Assembly (NCBI RefSeq): GCF_040813715.1
Contig: NZ_JBFOCH010000026.1
DNA: 64,000 nucleotides
Direction: 5' to 3' (one strand)
Origin: Mesorhizobium_K marinum
GTDB lineage: Bacteria; Pseudomonadota; Alphaproteobacteria; Rhizobiales; Rhizobiaceae
The notes below the pieces were generated by a model. The model was not told where the DNA came from, did not search any database, and saw only the letters and a list, made by a program, of their open reading frames with translations. Both the position numbers and the translations under genes were made by a program. Positions 17,887 through 27,224 of the stretch are shown here, piece after piece. How positions within the stretch are numbered: position 1 is the stretch's first letter; every line of letters begins with the position of its first letter.

Positions 17887-18861
17887 ATGGCCCCGCGCGC
17901 CGACGACCTGATCGACCGCCGACGCCTCAGGCGAAAGCTCACCTTCTGGCGCATAGCCGCCTTCGCGGTCGCGGCGCTTGCGCTGGTCGGCGCGTCCACC
18001 TGGATGGTCGGCGGCGATTTCGCCGGCGCCCGGGCCGCGCATATCGCCAAGGTGCGCATAGAAGGAACGATCACCGAAGACGAGGAACTGCTTGAGCGGC
18101 TGGAGGCGGTGCGCAATTCGTCCGCCGTCGAGGGGGTGATCCTGTCGATCGACTCGCCGGGCGGAACCACCGCCGGCGGCGAGGCCATCTTCGATGCCGT
18201 CCGCAAGCTGGCCGCCGACAAGCCGGTGGTCGCGCAGGTGGGCACGCTGGCGGCGTCGGCTGGCTACATGATCGCCAGTGCCAGCGACCATATCGTCGCG
18301 CGCCAGTCCTCCATCGTCGGGTCTATCGGCGTGCTGGTCCAGTTTCCCGACGTGACGGGGCTCATGGAGAAGCTCGGGATCAAGCTGGAGGAGGTCAAGT
18401 CCTCTCCGCTCAAGGCGGAACCTTCGCCGTTCAACCCGACCACCGAGGAGGAACGCGCGATGATCCGCTCGATGATCCTCGACAGCTACGACTGGTTTGT
18501 CGGCCTGGTCGACGAACGCCGTCCGATGACCCGAAGCGAGGTCGCGGCCGTCGCCGACGGTTCGGTCTTCACCGGCCGCCAGGCCCTGCAGAAGAAACTC
18601 GTCGACGAACTCGGCGGCGAGGATCAGGCGAAGGCATGGCTGGTGACGAAAGGGGTGGACGCCGACCTCGAGATCGTCGAATGGAAAGCCAAGGGAAGCG
18701 GCTGGCTGCCCTCGTCCCAGGCCCTGGCGGCGGCGCTCGTCCGTATCGTCGGGCTGCCGGACGGCGGAGCGACGCTCATCAGGGAACTTGGCGGAGAGCG
18801 CATGTTCCTTGACGGTCTGCTGTCGGTCTGGCAACCTGACAAAGCCGTGTGGGGCGACTGA
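17887..18861 (+). CDS. sppA: Signal peptide peptidase SppA (short, 36K-type)
   Basis: This 324-residue S49 serine protease has an N-terminal cytoplasmic tail and a single membrane anchor (~20-42), with the catalytic domain on the periplasmic side. The nucleophile Ser124 lies in TLAASAGYMIAS and the general base Lys176 in SSPLKAEPSPF. The oxyanion region SIDSPGG is present. SppA degrades signal peptides left in the membrane after secretion. ATG 17887 follows a GGAACAGGAG ribosome-binding site. The gene precedes ihfB, a conserved order in Rhizobiales. Confidence 0.94.
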   Translation: MAPRADDLIDRRRLRRKLTFWRIAAFAVAALALVGASTWMVGGDFAGARAAHIAKVRIEGTITEDEELLERLEAVRNSSAVEGVILSIDSPGGTTAGGEAIFDAVRKLAADKPVVAQVGTLAASAGYMIASASDHIVARQSSIVGSIGVLVQFPDVTGLMEKLGIKLEEVKSSPLKAEPSPFNPTTEEERAMIRSMILDSYDWFVGLVDERRPMTRSEVAAVADGSVFTGRQALQKKLVDELGGEDQAKAWLVTKGVDADLEIVEWKAKGSGWLPSSQALAAALVRIVGLPDGGATLIRELGGERMFLDGLLSVWQPDKAVWGD

Positions 18862-18931
18862 AAAATACAATAAAATCATTTGCATAATCCAGCGATAGCT
18901 CGACAGTCTACAAATTGACGGGGACCGGCTC

Positions 18932-19216
18932 ATGATAAAATCCGAACTCGTGCAGATCATCGCCTCGCGCAATCCGCATCTGTTCCTGAGGGATGTCGAG
19001 AACATCGTCAGCGCCATCTTCGAAGAGATCACCGACGCTCTGGCCGACGGTAACAGGGTCGAGTTGCGCGGCTTCGGCGCGTTCTCCGTGAAGAATCGTC
19101 CGGCACGAACGGGCCGCAACCCGCGCACCGGGGAATCGGTCGATGTCGAGGAAAAGTGGGTGCCGTTCTTCAAGACCGGCAAGGAACTCCGGGAAAGGCT
19201 GAACGGCGACAAGTAA
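18932..19216 (+). CDS. ihfB: Integration host factor subunit beta
   Basis: This 94-residue HU/IHF-family DNA-bending protein contains the ELRGFGAFSVK turn and the flexible arm motif RTGRNPRTGESV with the intercalating proline. With IhfA it bends DNA at promoters, origins and recombination sites. Assignment to IHF-beta rather than HU rests on the N-terminus MIKSELVQ and the basic arm sequence. It lies between sppA and a LapA-like gene on the same strand. Confidence 0.95.
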   Translation: MIKSELVQIIASRNPHLFLRDVENIVSAIFEEITDALADGNRVELRGFGAFSVKNRPARTGRNPRTGESVDVEEKWVPFFKTGKELRERLNGDK

Positions 19217-19236
19217 CGCCGACAACGGACCTTCGC

Positions 19237-19569
19237 ATGCTCAACCGATTCGTGCTGATCGCGGTGTTTGTGCCGCTTGCCATCATCCTGGTGGCGCTCG
19301 CCGTCGCGAACCGCGGCGTCGTTTCGTTCACCGTCGATCCGTTCAATCCGGGCAATCCGGCGCTGACCTGGCAGATGCCGCTGTTCGTTCTGCTGTTCGC
19401 GGCGGTCGTCGCCGGCATGGTCGTCGGCAGCCTGACGACGTGGTGGAAGCAGGGCCGCTATCGCCGGCTGGCCCGGCAGCGCGGGCAGGAAGCCGAAACG
19501 CTGAAGCAGGCAGCGGCGCGCGCGCCTGCGCATCCTCAACTCCCACGCCCCGAACAGCCGCAAAACTGA
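19237..19569 (+). CDS. LapA-domain (DUF1049) small membrane protein
   Basis: The 110-residue protein has two hydrophobic segments (~4-24 and ~47-68) and a basic cytoplasmic tail rich in Arg, Gln and Ala. LVALAVANRGVVSFTVDPF at the N-terminus is the LapA/DUF1049 signature. In enterobacteria the homologue works with LapB to tune LpxC and LPS synthesis. No LapB gene is visible here, so that role is not transferable with confidence. Its stop overlaps the next gene's ATG (TGATG-type overlap), so translation is coupled. Confidence 0.82.
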   Translation: MLNRFVLIAVFVPLAIILVALAVANRGVVSFTVDPFNPGNPALTWQMPLFVLLFAAVVAGMVVGSLTTWWKQGRYRRLARQRGQEAETLKQAAARAPAHPQLPRPEQPQN

Positions 19570-20681
19570 TGCTGAACATTTCCGCCGATGACGTCGACCG
19601 CGCCCTGAACTTTCCCGGTCTGGTGGAGACGCTGCGTGCTGCATTCCGCTCCGGCGCGATCCAGCCCGTCCGGCACCACCATTCGATCGAACGCCTGGCG
19701 GGCGCCGCCTCCACGCTGCTGCTGATGCCGGCATGGACGGACTTCGGCGCCGCCGCTGCCGGCGCCGAAGGCTATATCGGCGTGAAGATCGTCACGGTTT
19801 CGCCCGACAACAACGCGCTCGGCAAGCCGGCTGTCATGGGCATCTACCTGCTGCTCGACGGCGTTACCGGCGAGCCGAAGGCGCTCATCGACGGGCCGCG
19901 ACTGACCCTGTGGCGCACGGCCGCGGCGTCCGCCCTTGCCGCCGGCTATCTGGCGCGCGAGGATGCCTCCAGGCTGCTCGTGGTCGGGGCCGGCGCGCTT
20001 TCACCGTTCCTCGCCCGTGNCGACGGGCCGCGACTGACCCTCTGGCGCACGGCCGCGGCGTCCGCCCTTGCCGCCGGCTATCTGGCGCGCGAGGATGCCT
20101 CCAGGCTGCTCGTGGTCGGGGCCGGCGCGCTTTCACCGTTCCTCGCCCGTGCGCATTCCGCGGTCCGCCCGATCCGCGAGATCCGGGTGTGGAACCGCAC
20201 GCCCGCGAATGCCGCAGCGGTCGCGTCCCAGCTGTCGGCCGGAGGCCTCAACGCCTCGGTCGCCCAAGACCTGGATGACGCGCTGGGCTGGGCCGACATC
20301 GTCTCCGCCGCGACCATCACGACGACGCCGCTGATCAAGGGCGCGCTGCTCAAGACGGGCACGCATGTCGACCTCGTCGGCGCGTTCACGCCCGCGATGC
20401 GCGAAAGCGACGACGATGCGATCGCCAGGTCGCGCGTCTATGTCGATACGCGGGCCGGCGCCACCAAGGAGGCCGGCGACATCGTCCAGCCGCTTGCAAG
20501 CGGTCTGTTGCGGTCGGACCAGATCGTCGCCGACCTGCATGAACTCGCTCGCGGCGAGAAGGCTGGCCGTGCCGGTGCCGAGGAGATCACGCTGTTCAAG
20601 TCGGTTGGAGCGGCGCTCGAGGACCTGGCGGCCGGCGTGGCGGTCTTCAAGGCTATCGCCGCGGACGGGACCGCGGCCTGA
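19569..20681 (+). CDS. Ornithine cyclodeaminase/mu-crystallin family protein (contains an assembly duplication)
   Basis: After removing the 131-bp in-frame duplicate around the N at 20020 the protein has about 326 residues, standard for the family. The N-terminal substrate domain carries KIVTVSPDNNALGKP, and the Rossmann domain has VVGAGALS in place of the usual GxGxQA motif. Members convert ornithine to proline or reduce cyclic imines such as delta1-pyrroline-2-carboxylate. The altered nucleotide loop (GAGALS) is seen in pyrroline-carboxylate-reductase-like branches, so ornithine cyclodeaminase activity should not be assumed. It is translationally coupled to the upstream LapA-like gene. Confidence 0.88.
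   Translation: MLNISADDVDRALNFPGLVETLRAAFRSGAIQPVRHHHSIERLAGAASTLLLMPAWTDFGAAAAGAEGYIGVKIVTVSPDNNALGKPAVMGIYLLLDGVTGEPKALIDGPRLTLWRTAAASALAAGYLAREDASRLLVVGAGALSPFLARXDGPRLTLWRTAAASALAAGYLAREDASRLLVVGAGALSPFLARAHSAVRPIREIRVWNRTPANAAAVASQLSAGGLNASVAQDLDDALGWADIVSAATITTTPLIKGALLKTGTHVDLVGAFTPAMRESDDDAIARSRVYVDTRAGATKEAGDIVQPLASGLLRSDQIVADLHELARGEKAGRAGAEEITLFKSVGAALEDLAAGVAVFKAIAADGTAA
19889..20151. repeat. Assembly join at N 20020 with ~131-bp duplicated flanks
   Basis: 19889-20019 recurs at 20021-20151 in the cyclodeaminase-family gene, in frame. Confidence 0.92.
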
Positions 20682-20758
20682 ACTGATCCGCGCGGCCTTG
20701 TGGCGGAACGCGGCCGGTTGCCGCGCTGACGCCCGATCCGGCTTTGTTGCGCGCGGCG

Positions 20759-21841
20759 ATGCGCTATGCCAAAAGCGGGCGCCATCGTCCGGAGAGCCCG
20801 TTGAAGCCGACGCGCGATAATCGCCACGACCGACGTCCAGAACCGGGCCGCTCGCAACCGCGTCCGCCGCAGCAGCGGCATGGGAACCGGGTCGCCGCCG
20901 AGGCCCCGGCACAGCGCGAGGCGCCGCCACGCCGCGCCGGCGCATTGCCCGGCGAGAGGCTGCCGGTGATCCTCGAAGTGGCGCCCAACGCCGACTATGC
21001 GTTGCTCGACAGCGGCGACGGCCAGAAGCTCGAGCAGTACGGCCCCTACAGGATCGTGCGTCCCGAGGGACAGGCGATCTGGCGGCGCGCCCTGCCGGAA
21101 GGCGAATGGAGCCGGGTCGACGCGATCTTCACCGGCGATACCGACGAAGAGGGCATGGGCCGCTGGCGGTTCCCGAAGACGCCGCTCGGCGAAACCTGGC
21201 CGATGAAGCATGACGGCATCCACTATCTCGGGCGCTTCACCTCCTTCCGCCATGTCGGCGTGTTTCCCGAGCAGGCCTCGCACTGGGACCACATGGCGGG
21301 CCTCATCGAGAGAGCGCGGCGGCCGGTGAAGGTGCTCAACCTGTTCGGCTATACCGGGCTCGCCTCGCTGGTGGCGGCGCGCGCCGGGGCCGAGGTCACG
21401 CATGTCGACGCGTCGAAGAAGGCGATCGGCTGGGCGCGCGAGAACCAGGAGATCGCCGGCCTCCTGCAGAAGCCGATCCGCTGGATCTGCGAGGACGCGA
21501 TGAAGTTCGCGGAGCGCGAGGTTCGCCGCGGCAGCCACTACGACATCGTGCTGTTCGACCCGCCGGCCTACGGGCGCGGTCCCAAGGGAGAGGTATGGCA
21601 ACTCTTCGAGGACCTGCCGGCGCTGACGGACCTGTGCCGCCGGGTCCTGACGCCCAAACCCCTTGCGGTTGTCCTGACGGCCTATTCCATCCGGGCGTCG
21701 TTCTTCGCCATCCACGCGCTGATGCGCGACAGTTTCGCCGGCATGGGCGGGACGGTCGAGTCGGGCGAGTTGATCATCCGCGAGAAGTCGGCCGGGCGTG
21801 CGCTGTCGACATCGCTTTTCTCGCGCTGGGTCGCAGCATGA
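20759..21841 (+). CDS. Class I SAM-dependent methyltransferase (probable rRNA methylase)
   Basis: The frame from ATG 20759 encodes about 360 residues; the first ~60 are low-complexity and basic, so the true start may be later. Motif I is VLNLFGYTGLASL, followed by the acidic VDASKKA loop. Motif IV is DPPAYGRG, the catalytic loop of base N- or C5-methyltransferases such as RlmI/RlmL-type 23S rRNA enzymes. It overlaps by ATGA with the TrmH-family gene downstream, and both point to RNA modification. The exact target is not readable from the sequence. Confidence 0.85.
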   Translation: MRYAKSGRHRPESPLKPTRDNRHDRRPEPGRSQPRPPQQRHGNRVAAEAPAQREAPPRRAGALPGERLPVILEVAPNADYALLDSGDGQKLEQYGPYRIVRPEGQAIWRRALPEGEWSRVDAIFTGDTDEEGMGRWRFPKTPLGETWPMKHDGIHYLGRFTSFRHVGVFPEQASHWDHMAGLIERARRPVKVLNLFGYTGLASLVAARAGAEVTHVDASKKAIGWARENQEIAGLLQKPIRWICEDAMKFAEREVRRGSHYDIVLFDPPAYGRGPKGEVWQLFEDLPALTDLCRRVLTPKPLAVVLTAYSIRASFFAIHALMRDSFAGMGGTVESGELIIREKSAGRALSTSLFSRWVAA

Positions 21842-23031
21842 CCGGGCACCGCACCGCAGGCGCGCCGGGCCGTGTCAAGGAGGTCACCAGCCTCGCCAAC
21901 CCGCTGGTGAAGGAAATCAAGGCGCTGTCGCTGAAGAAGTTCCGCGACGAGCAGCAGGCCTTCATGGCCGAGGGACTGAAGCTGGTCATCGACGCGCTCG
22001 ACCTCGGCTGGTCGATCAGGACGCTGATCTTCGCCAAGTCCGCGCTCGGCAATCCGGCGGTGGAGAAGGCGGCGGCGAGGACCGTGGCCGCCGGGGGCAC
22101 CGTGCTCGAAGTGTCCGAAAAGGTTCTCACCGCGATCACGCGCCGCGACAACCCGCAGGCGGTTGTCGGCGTTTTCGAACAGAGGCTGGTGCCGCTGAAA
22201 GACATCCGCCCGGCGCCGGGCGACGTCTGGGTTGCGCTCGACCGCGTGCGCGATCCGGGCAATCTCGGCACGGTGATCCGCACCGTCGATGCGGTCGGCG
22301 CGAAGGGCGTCATCCTGGTCGGCGAAACCACCGATCCGTTCTCGCTGGAAACGGTGCGCGCCACGATGGGCTCTATCTTCGCCGTGCCGGTGGCGAAAGC
22401 GTCGCAGGATGCGTTCATGGCGTGGCNCGGAACCGTGCTCGAGGTGACGGAGAAGGTGCTCACCGCGGTCACGCGCCGCGACAACCCGCAGGCGGTTGTC
22501 GGCGTTTTCGAACAGAGGCTGGTGCCGCTGAAAGACATCCGCCCGGCGCCGGGCGACGTCTGGGTTGCGCTCGACCGCGTGCGCGATCCGGGCAATCTCG
22601 GCACGGTGATCCGCACCGTCGATGCGGTCGGCGCGAAGGGCGTCATCCTGGTCGGCGAAACCACCGATCCGTTCTCGCTGGAAACGGTGCGCGCCACGAT
22701 GGGCTCTATCTTCGCCGTGCCGGTGGCGAAAGCGTCGCAGGATGCGTTCATGGCGTGGCGCAAGGGCTTTTCCGGCCTGGTCGCGGGCACCCATCTCAAG
22801 GGCGCGGTCGACTACCGTTCGGTGGATTTCAGCGGCCGGCCGGTGCTGCTTCTCATGGGCAACGAGCAGCAGGGACTGCCGGACGCTCTGGCGGAAATCT
22901 GCGACCGGCTGCTGCGCATTCCGCAGGCCGGCCGCGCCGATTCGCTCAACCTGGCGGTCGCCACCGGCGTCATGCTTTTCGAGATACGGCGATCCGGGCT
23001 CACGCTCGATGACGGAGACGCGCGCGCGTGA
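21838..23031 (+). CDS. TrmH/SpoU-family RNA 2'-O-methyltransferase (contains an assembly duplication)
   Basis: Collapsing the ~332-bp in-frame duplication around the N at 22427 leaves about 286 residues. An N-terminal substrate-binding domain (KEVTSLANPLVKEIKAL, FMAEGLKLV) is followed by the SPOUT trefoil-knot domain: motif 1 DPGNLGTVIRT, motif 2 LLMGNEQQGL and motif 3 IPQAGRADSLNLAVA. These enzymes methylate ribose in rRNA or tRNA. The gene overlaps its neighbours on both sides (ATGA with the upstream methylase, GTGA with lspA), forming a coupled operon. The two duplicate copies differ at several positions near the join. Confidence 0.9.
   Translation: MTGHRTAGAPGRVKEVTSLANPLVKEIKALSLKKFRDEQQAFMAEGLKLVIDALDLGWSIRTLIFAKSALGNPAVEKAAARTVAAGGTVLEVSEKVLTAITRRDNPQAVVGVFEQRLVPLKDIRPAPGDVWVALDRVRDPGNLGTVIRTVDAVGAKGVILVGETTDPFSLETVRATMGSIFAVPVAKASQDAFMAWXGTVLEVTEKVLTAVTRRDNPQAVVGVFEQRLVPLKDIRPAPGDVWVALDRVRDPGNLGTVIRTVDAVGAKGVILVGETTDPFSLETVRATMGSIFAVPVAKASQDAFMAWRKGFSGLVAGTHLKGAVDYRSVDFSGRPVLLLMGNEQQGLPDALAEICDRLLRIPQAGRADSLNLAVATGVMLFEIRRSGLTLDDGDARA
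22095..22759. repeat. Assembly join at N 22427 with ~332-bp duplicated flanks
   Basis: 22095-22426 recurs at 22428-22759 in the TrmH-type gene, in frame; several differences cluster in the first 60 bp. Confidence 0.92.
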
Positions 23032-23516
23032 AACAGCTTCCCCTCTATGCCGCGCTCGTCGCGGTGGCCGTGGCGCTCGACCAGTGGATCAAGTACCTGG
23101 TCGAAACGCGGCTGCAGATGCACGAGATGGTCGAGGTCATTCCGTTCCTGGCGCTCTACCGCACCTACAACACCGGTGTCGCCTTCTCGATGCTTTCGTC
23201 CTTCGGCGACACGCCGCTGATCGTCGTCTCGCTCGCCGTGATCGCCTTCGTGCTCTATCTCGCCAGTCGTTCGACCGGCAGCCAATGGCTTTCGCGCGTC
23301 GGCTTCGCGCTGGTGATCGGCGGGGCGATCGGCAATCTTATCGATCGCAGCGTCTACGGCCACGTGATCGACTACATCCTGTTCCACACGCCGGTCTGGT
23401 CGTTCGCGATCTTCAACCTGGCCGACGTTTTCATCACGGTGGGCGCGGCCATGGTGGTGCTTGACGAGTTCATCGGCTGGCGCCGGCAGCGCGCCGACGC
23501 AGGCACGGCCAACTGA
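23028..23516 (+). CDS. lspA: Lipoprotein signal peptidase
   Basis: This 162-residue integral membrane protein has four hydrophobic helices. The catalytic aspartates are Asp115 in GHVIDYI and Asp133 in FNLADVF, 18 residues apart as in E. coli. The conserved YNTGVAFSM and GGAIGNLIDR motifs are present. It removes signal peptides from diacylglyceryl-modified prolipoproteins in the inner membrane. The GTG start at 23028 overlaps the upstream stop (GTGA) and gives the expected length. Confidence 0.96.
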   Translation: MKQLPLYAALVAVAVALDQWIKYLVETRLQMHEMVEVIPFLALYRTYNTGVAFSMLSSFGDTPLIVVSLAVIAFVLYLASRSTGSQWLSRVGFALVIGGAIGNLIDRSVYGHVIDYILFHTPVWSFAIFNLADVFITVGAAMVVLDEFIGWRRQRADAGTAN

Positions 23517-23538
23517 TCCGCACAGCCGGGAGGAAGCG

Positions 23539-24528
23539 ATGTCCGAAAGCTTCAAGGCGATCCTGATCACCCGCGACGACGAAAACAGGCAATCGGTGGC
23601 CATCACCGAGTTGACCGAGGCCGATCTCATGGACGGGGACGTGACCGTCGCCGTCGAGGCGACCACCGTCAACTACAAGGACGGGCTGGCGATCACCGGC
23701 AAGGCGCCGGTGGTCAGGCGGTTCCCGATGGTTCCGGGCGTCGACTTCGCGGGGACCGTCGTCGCCTCCGACCATGCCGACTGGAAGGCCGGCGACCGGG
23801 TGATCCTGAACGGATGGGGGACCGGCGAGACGCATTTCGGCGCCTATGCCGGCAGGGCGCGGGTGAAGGGGGAGTGGCTGGTGCATCTGCCGACCGGCCT
23901 GACACCGCGCGAGGCGATGGCGATCGGCACGGCGGGATACACGGCGATGCTCTGCGCGATGGCTCTGGAGCGCTACGGGGTCACCCCCGCCGCAGGCCCG
24001 GCTATCGTCACCGGGGCAGCCGGCGGCGTCGGCTCGATTGCCGTCTCCATCCTCTCCGGCCTGGGATTCCACGTCGTTGCGTCGACCGGAAGGATGTCGG
24101 AAGTAGGCTATCTCAAGGACCTTGGTGCCGCGGAGGTCATGGCGCGCGAGGAACTGAGCGGCGCGGTGCGGCCGCTCGGCAAGGAGCGCTGGGCATGCGG
24201 CGTCGACAGCGTCGGCAGCCACACGCTGGCCAACGTGCTGTCGATGACGTCCTATGGCGGCGCAATCGCCGCCTGCGGCCTCGCCGGCGGTATGGATCTG
24301 CCCGCCACCGTCGCGCCCTTCATCCTGCGAGGGGTCGCCCTGCTCGGCGTCGATTCGGTGATGGCTCCCAAGCCGCTGCGCGTCGAAGCGTGGCGGCGTC
24401 TTGCCGCCGACCTCGATCGCGACAAGCTCGCCGCGCTCACCACAAGCATCGGTTTCGACGGCATCATCGACGCTGCGCGCGGCATCGTCGAAGGCAAGAT
24501 CAGGGGCAGGGTCGTCGTCGAGATGTAG
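23539..24528 (+). CDS. Acrylyl-CoA reductase-type quinone oxidoreductase (AcuI/YhdH family)
   Basis: This 329-residue medium-chain reductase of the zinc-free type has an N-terminal GroES-like domain with TVNYKDGLAITG and a Rossmann domain with VTGAAGGVGSIAV. The sequence MVPGVDFAGTV and the absence of Zn ligands match the YhdH/AcuI branch. AcuI reduces acrylyl-CoA to propionyl-CoA with NADPH during dimethylsulfoniopropionate or 3-hydroxypropionate metabolism. In genomes without those pathways it may serve as detoxification. ATG 23539 has GGGAGGAAG upstream. No related gene is adjacent. Confidence 0.9.
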   Translation: MSESFKAILITRDDENRQSVAITELTEADLMDGDVTVAVEATTVNYKDGLAITGKAPVVRRFPMVPGVDFAGTVVASDHADWKAGDRVILNGWGTGETHFGAYAGRARVKGEWLVHLPTGLTPREAMAIGTAGYTAMLCAMALERYGVTPAAGPAIVTGAAGGVGSIAVSILSGLGFHVVASTGRMSEVGYLKDLGAAEVMAREELSGAVRPLGKERWACGVDSVGSHTLANVLSMTSYGGAIAACGLAGGMDLPATVAPFILRGVALLGVDSVMAPKPLRVEAWRRLAADLDRDKLAALTTSIGFDGIIDAARGIVEGKIRGRVVVEM

Positions 24529-24585
24529 CGCCCTGGCCGATCGGAAACCCTGATTTTTCAGGCGCTTGCGCAGGTCGTTAAAATA

Positions 24586-24599
24586 CGAGTGAGCACTCG
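24586..24599. promoter_or_regulatory. Short perfect palindrome upstream of the hybrid kinase
   Basis: CGAGTGAGCACTCG has 6-bp arms around AG and ends 36 bp before the hybrid kinase start, a position where an operator would overlap the promoter or leader. Function is unproven; no cognate regulator is adjacent. Confidence 0.35.
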
Positions 24600-24634
24600 A
24601 AAGCTTCCCTAATCTGTCTCTGCCATGGTGCGGC

Positions 24635-27071
24635 ATGGCTTCGCAATCCGCGCAGGAAGACAGATTGGCCGGCACGAACTCTCCCGCGGGCGCGCCGGCG
24701 CGAAGGCTCGTCGCCGCGCCTCCGCTCGCGCCGGATCTGCCACGGCGCACCTGGCGGCCGCTTTCCCTGCTCACGGTCACGGCCGTCATCGCGCTCGCCG
24801 GCGTCGCCCGCCTGACAGGCGCTCCGGATTTCCTGGTCATTGCGCTCGCGGCGGTCGGTTTCGCCTGCCTGGCCATCCTTGTGCGCTCGATGCGCACCGA
24901 GAGCCGGGCGCGCTCGATCATCGCGGAGAACTCTGCGCGCAGTCGCGCGGAAGTCGAGACGCTCGCTGACCGCATGTGGGAGATGCAGGAAAGCGAGGAG
25001 CGTTTCCGGGGCCTCATCGATGCGCTCGGCGATCTCGTCNAGCCGGGCGCGCTCGATCATCGCTGAGAACTCGGCGCGGAGTCGCGCGGAAGTCGAGACG
25101 CTCGCCGACCGCATGTGGGAGATGCAGGAAAGCGAGGAGCGTTTCCGGGGCCTCATCGATGCGCTCGGCGATCTCGTCGTCCATCGCGATCGCGAGGGAC
25201 GCATCGTCTACGCCAACAAGGTCTTCGCCGAACTGGTCGGCATAGATCACCGAGACCTTGCGGGGCAGACCCTGGCGCAGCTCGGCGTCGATGTCGGCAT
25301 CGTACCCGATGCGGCGTTCGCCGAAGGCGAGTGCCTGAGCTCGACCGATGTTGCGATCCGCTCCCCCACCGGGCCGCGCTGGTTTTCCTGGATCGAGCTG
25401 TCGGTGCAGGACAAGGCGACGGGCCAAGTTTCGCACCGGGCGATCGCGCGGGACATCACCTCGCGCAAGCGGGCCGAGACCGCGCTGATCAACGCCCGCG
25501 AGCGCGCGGAGTTCGCCAGCCTGGCGAAGTCGCGCTTCCTGGCGACCGTCAGCCACGAGATACGGACGCCGATGAACGGCATCATGGGCATGGCCAAGCT
25601 GCTCGCCGACACCGAGTTGTCGCCGGAACAGCGTACCTATGTCGGTGCGGTCTCGACATCGGCCTCCGCCTTGCTGGCCCTGATTGAGGACCTGCTCGAC
25701 TACACCAAGATCGAGGCGGGCCGCTTCGACGTCGAGCCGCAGCCCATGTCGCCACGCGAGATCGCCGACAACGTCGTCGAGCTGCTGGCGGCCAAGGCCT
25801 TCGCCAAGGACATCGGCCTCGGCTGCCACGTCGCGCCCGACGTACCGCAGATGATCACGTCAGATCCCGGTCGCGTGCGCCAGGTGCTGCTCAACCTGCT
25901 TGGCAACGCCATCAAGTTCACCGACGCCGGCGGCGTTCTCCTGACCGTGACAACGGCCGGCGAGGGCGGGGACGGCATGATCCGCTTCTGCGTCGCCGAC
26001 ACCGGGCCGGGTCTGCGACCGGAGGACACGAACCGCATCTTCGAGGAGTTCGAGCAGGCCGATGGAAGCTCGACCAGGGCGCACGGCGGCGCTGGCCTTG
26101 GCCTGGCCATCTCCAAGAGACTGGTCGGTTCGATGGGCGGCACGATCTCGGTTTCCAGCCAGCCAGGCAAGGGTTCCGAATTCGCCTTCGAGATCCCGGC
26201 GGCCGAGGCGGTCGCGGCTCCGCAGATGCGCGGCGAGGTGCTCGCCGGGCGCAAGGTCGTCGTGCTTTCCAGGAACGCCGTCGAGGCCGAAGCCATCGCC
26301 ATGACGGTGCGCGCGCATGGCGGCGCGGTCGAGATCGCCGCTACAGTCGCGCAGGCTTCCGCGCTCGGCGACGGGTGCACCGCGCTTCTGGTCGACGCGG
26401 CGGCCGAGAAGTCGGACGGGAGGGTGCTCAAGCGCCTGCGCCAGGGCGGCTTCACGTCGGCCGATGCGGTCACCATGATCGCGCCGACCGACCGGGGAAT
26501 GCTGGGCGAGTTCCGCGCCAGCGGCTATTCGACGTTCCTGGCCCGGCCGGTGCGCGGCGAAACGCTGCTGCGGATATTGGTCGCGGGCATCGCGTCGCCG
26601 CAGGAGCCGGCAAGGCCGGCCGTCGGCATGGGCGTGCCGGTTGCGGCCCCACTCGCCCGGAGCAATCGATTGCCGGGACTGGCCATCCTCGTTGCCGAGG
26701 ACAACGACATCAACGCCATGCTGGCGCGGGCGACGCTGCTCAAGGCCGGCCACCGCGTCGATATCGTCGGCAACGGCAAGGCGGCCGTCGAGGCGGTCAC
26801 CGGCGGCGGCCGCAAGCGGCGCTACGACGTCGTGCTGATGGACCTGCACATGCCGGTCATGGATGGCCTCGACGCCATCGCGGCCATCCGGCGCTACGAG
26901 GAGGAAGTCGGCGTCCCGCCGGTACCGATCATGGTGCTGTCGGCCGACAGCCAGGAAAAGACGCGGCACGCGGTCCTCGCGCATGGCGCCAGCGGGTTCG
27001 TCACCAAGCCGCTCGACCCCGAAGCGCTGGTGCGCAGCGTCGAAGAGCGCGCGGCAGCCGCCGCAGCATGA
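24635..27071 (+). CDS. PAS-containing hybrid sensor histidine kinase (interrupted by an assembly join)
   Basis: Removing the 138-bp duplicate around the N at 25040 joins the frame into about 765 residues. A Pro/Ala-rich N-terminus leads to two transmembrane helices (~45-90), a coiled coil, a PAS domain (FRGLIDALGDLVVHRDREGRIVYAN begins it), HisKA with FLATVSHEIRTPMNG, and a HATPase domain with GNAIKF and GAGLGLAIS. A degenerate receiver-like region comes next (~535-620; no phosphorylatable Asp in the usual context). A canonical receiver follows, with ILVAEDNDIN and the acceptor Asp in VLMDLHMPVMDG. Signal and partner are unknown. Confidence 0.9.
24902..25178. repeat. Assembly join at N 25040 with ~138-bp duplicated flanks
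   Basis: 24902-25039 recurs at 25041-25178 in the hybrid kinase gene, with differences in the first 50 bp. Confidence 0.92.
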
Positions 27072-27224
27072 TCCGCGAGCGCTGCTGAGCCGGCTGCCTT
27101 TCCGCGTCGCCGGCTGTCGCCCGGCAAACTATTGCCGGGCCTTGCCGATCACGGTAGTGTCACAGTCCTGTTGCATATCGTGCGTATCCCGCGCCAAGTG
27201 GAATGGCTCGAAGGAGAATCGCCC

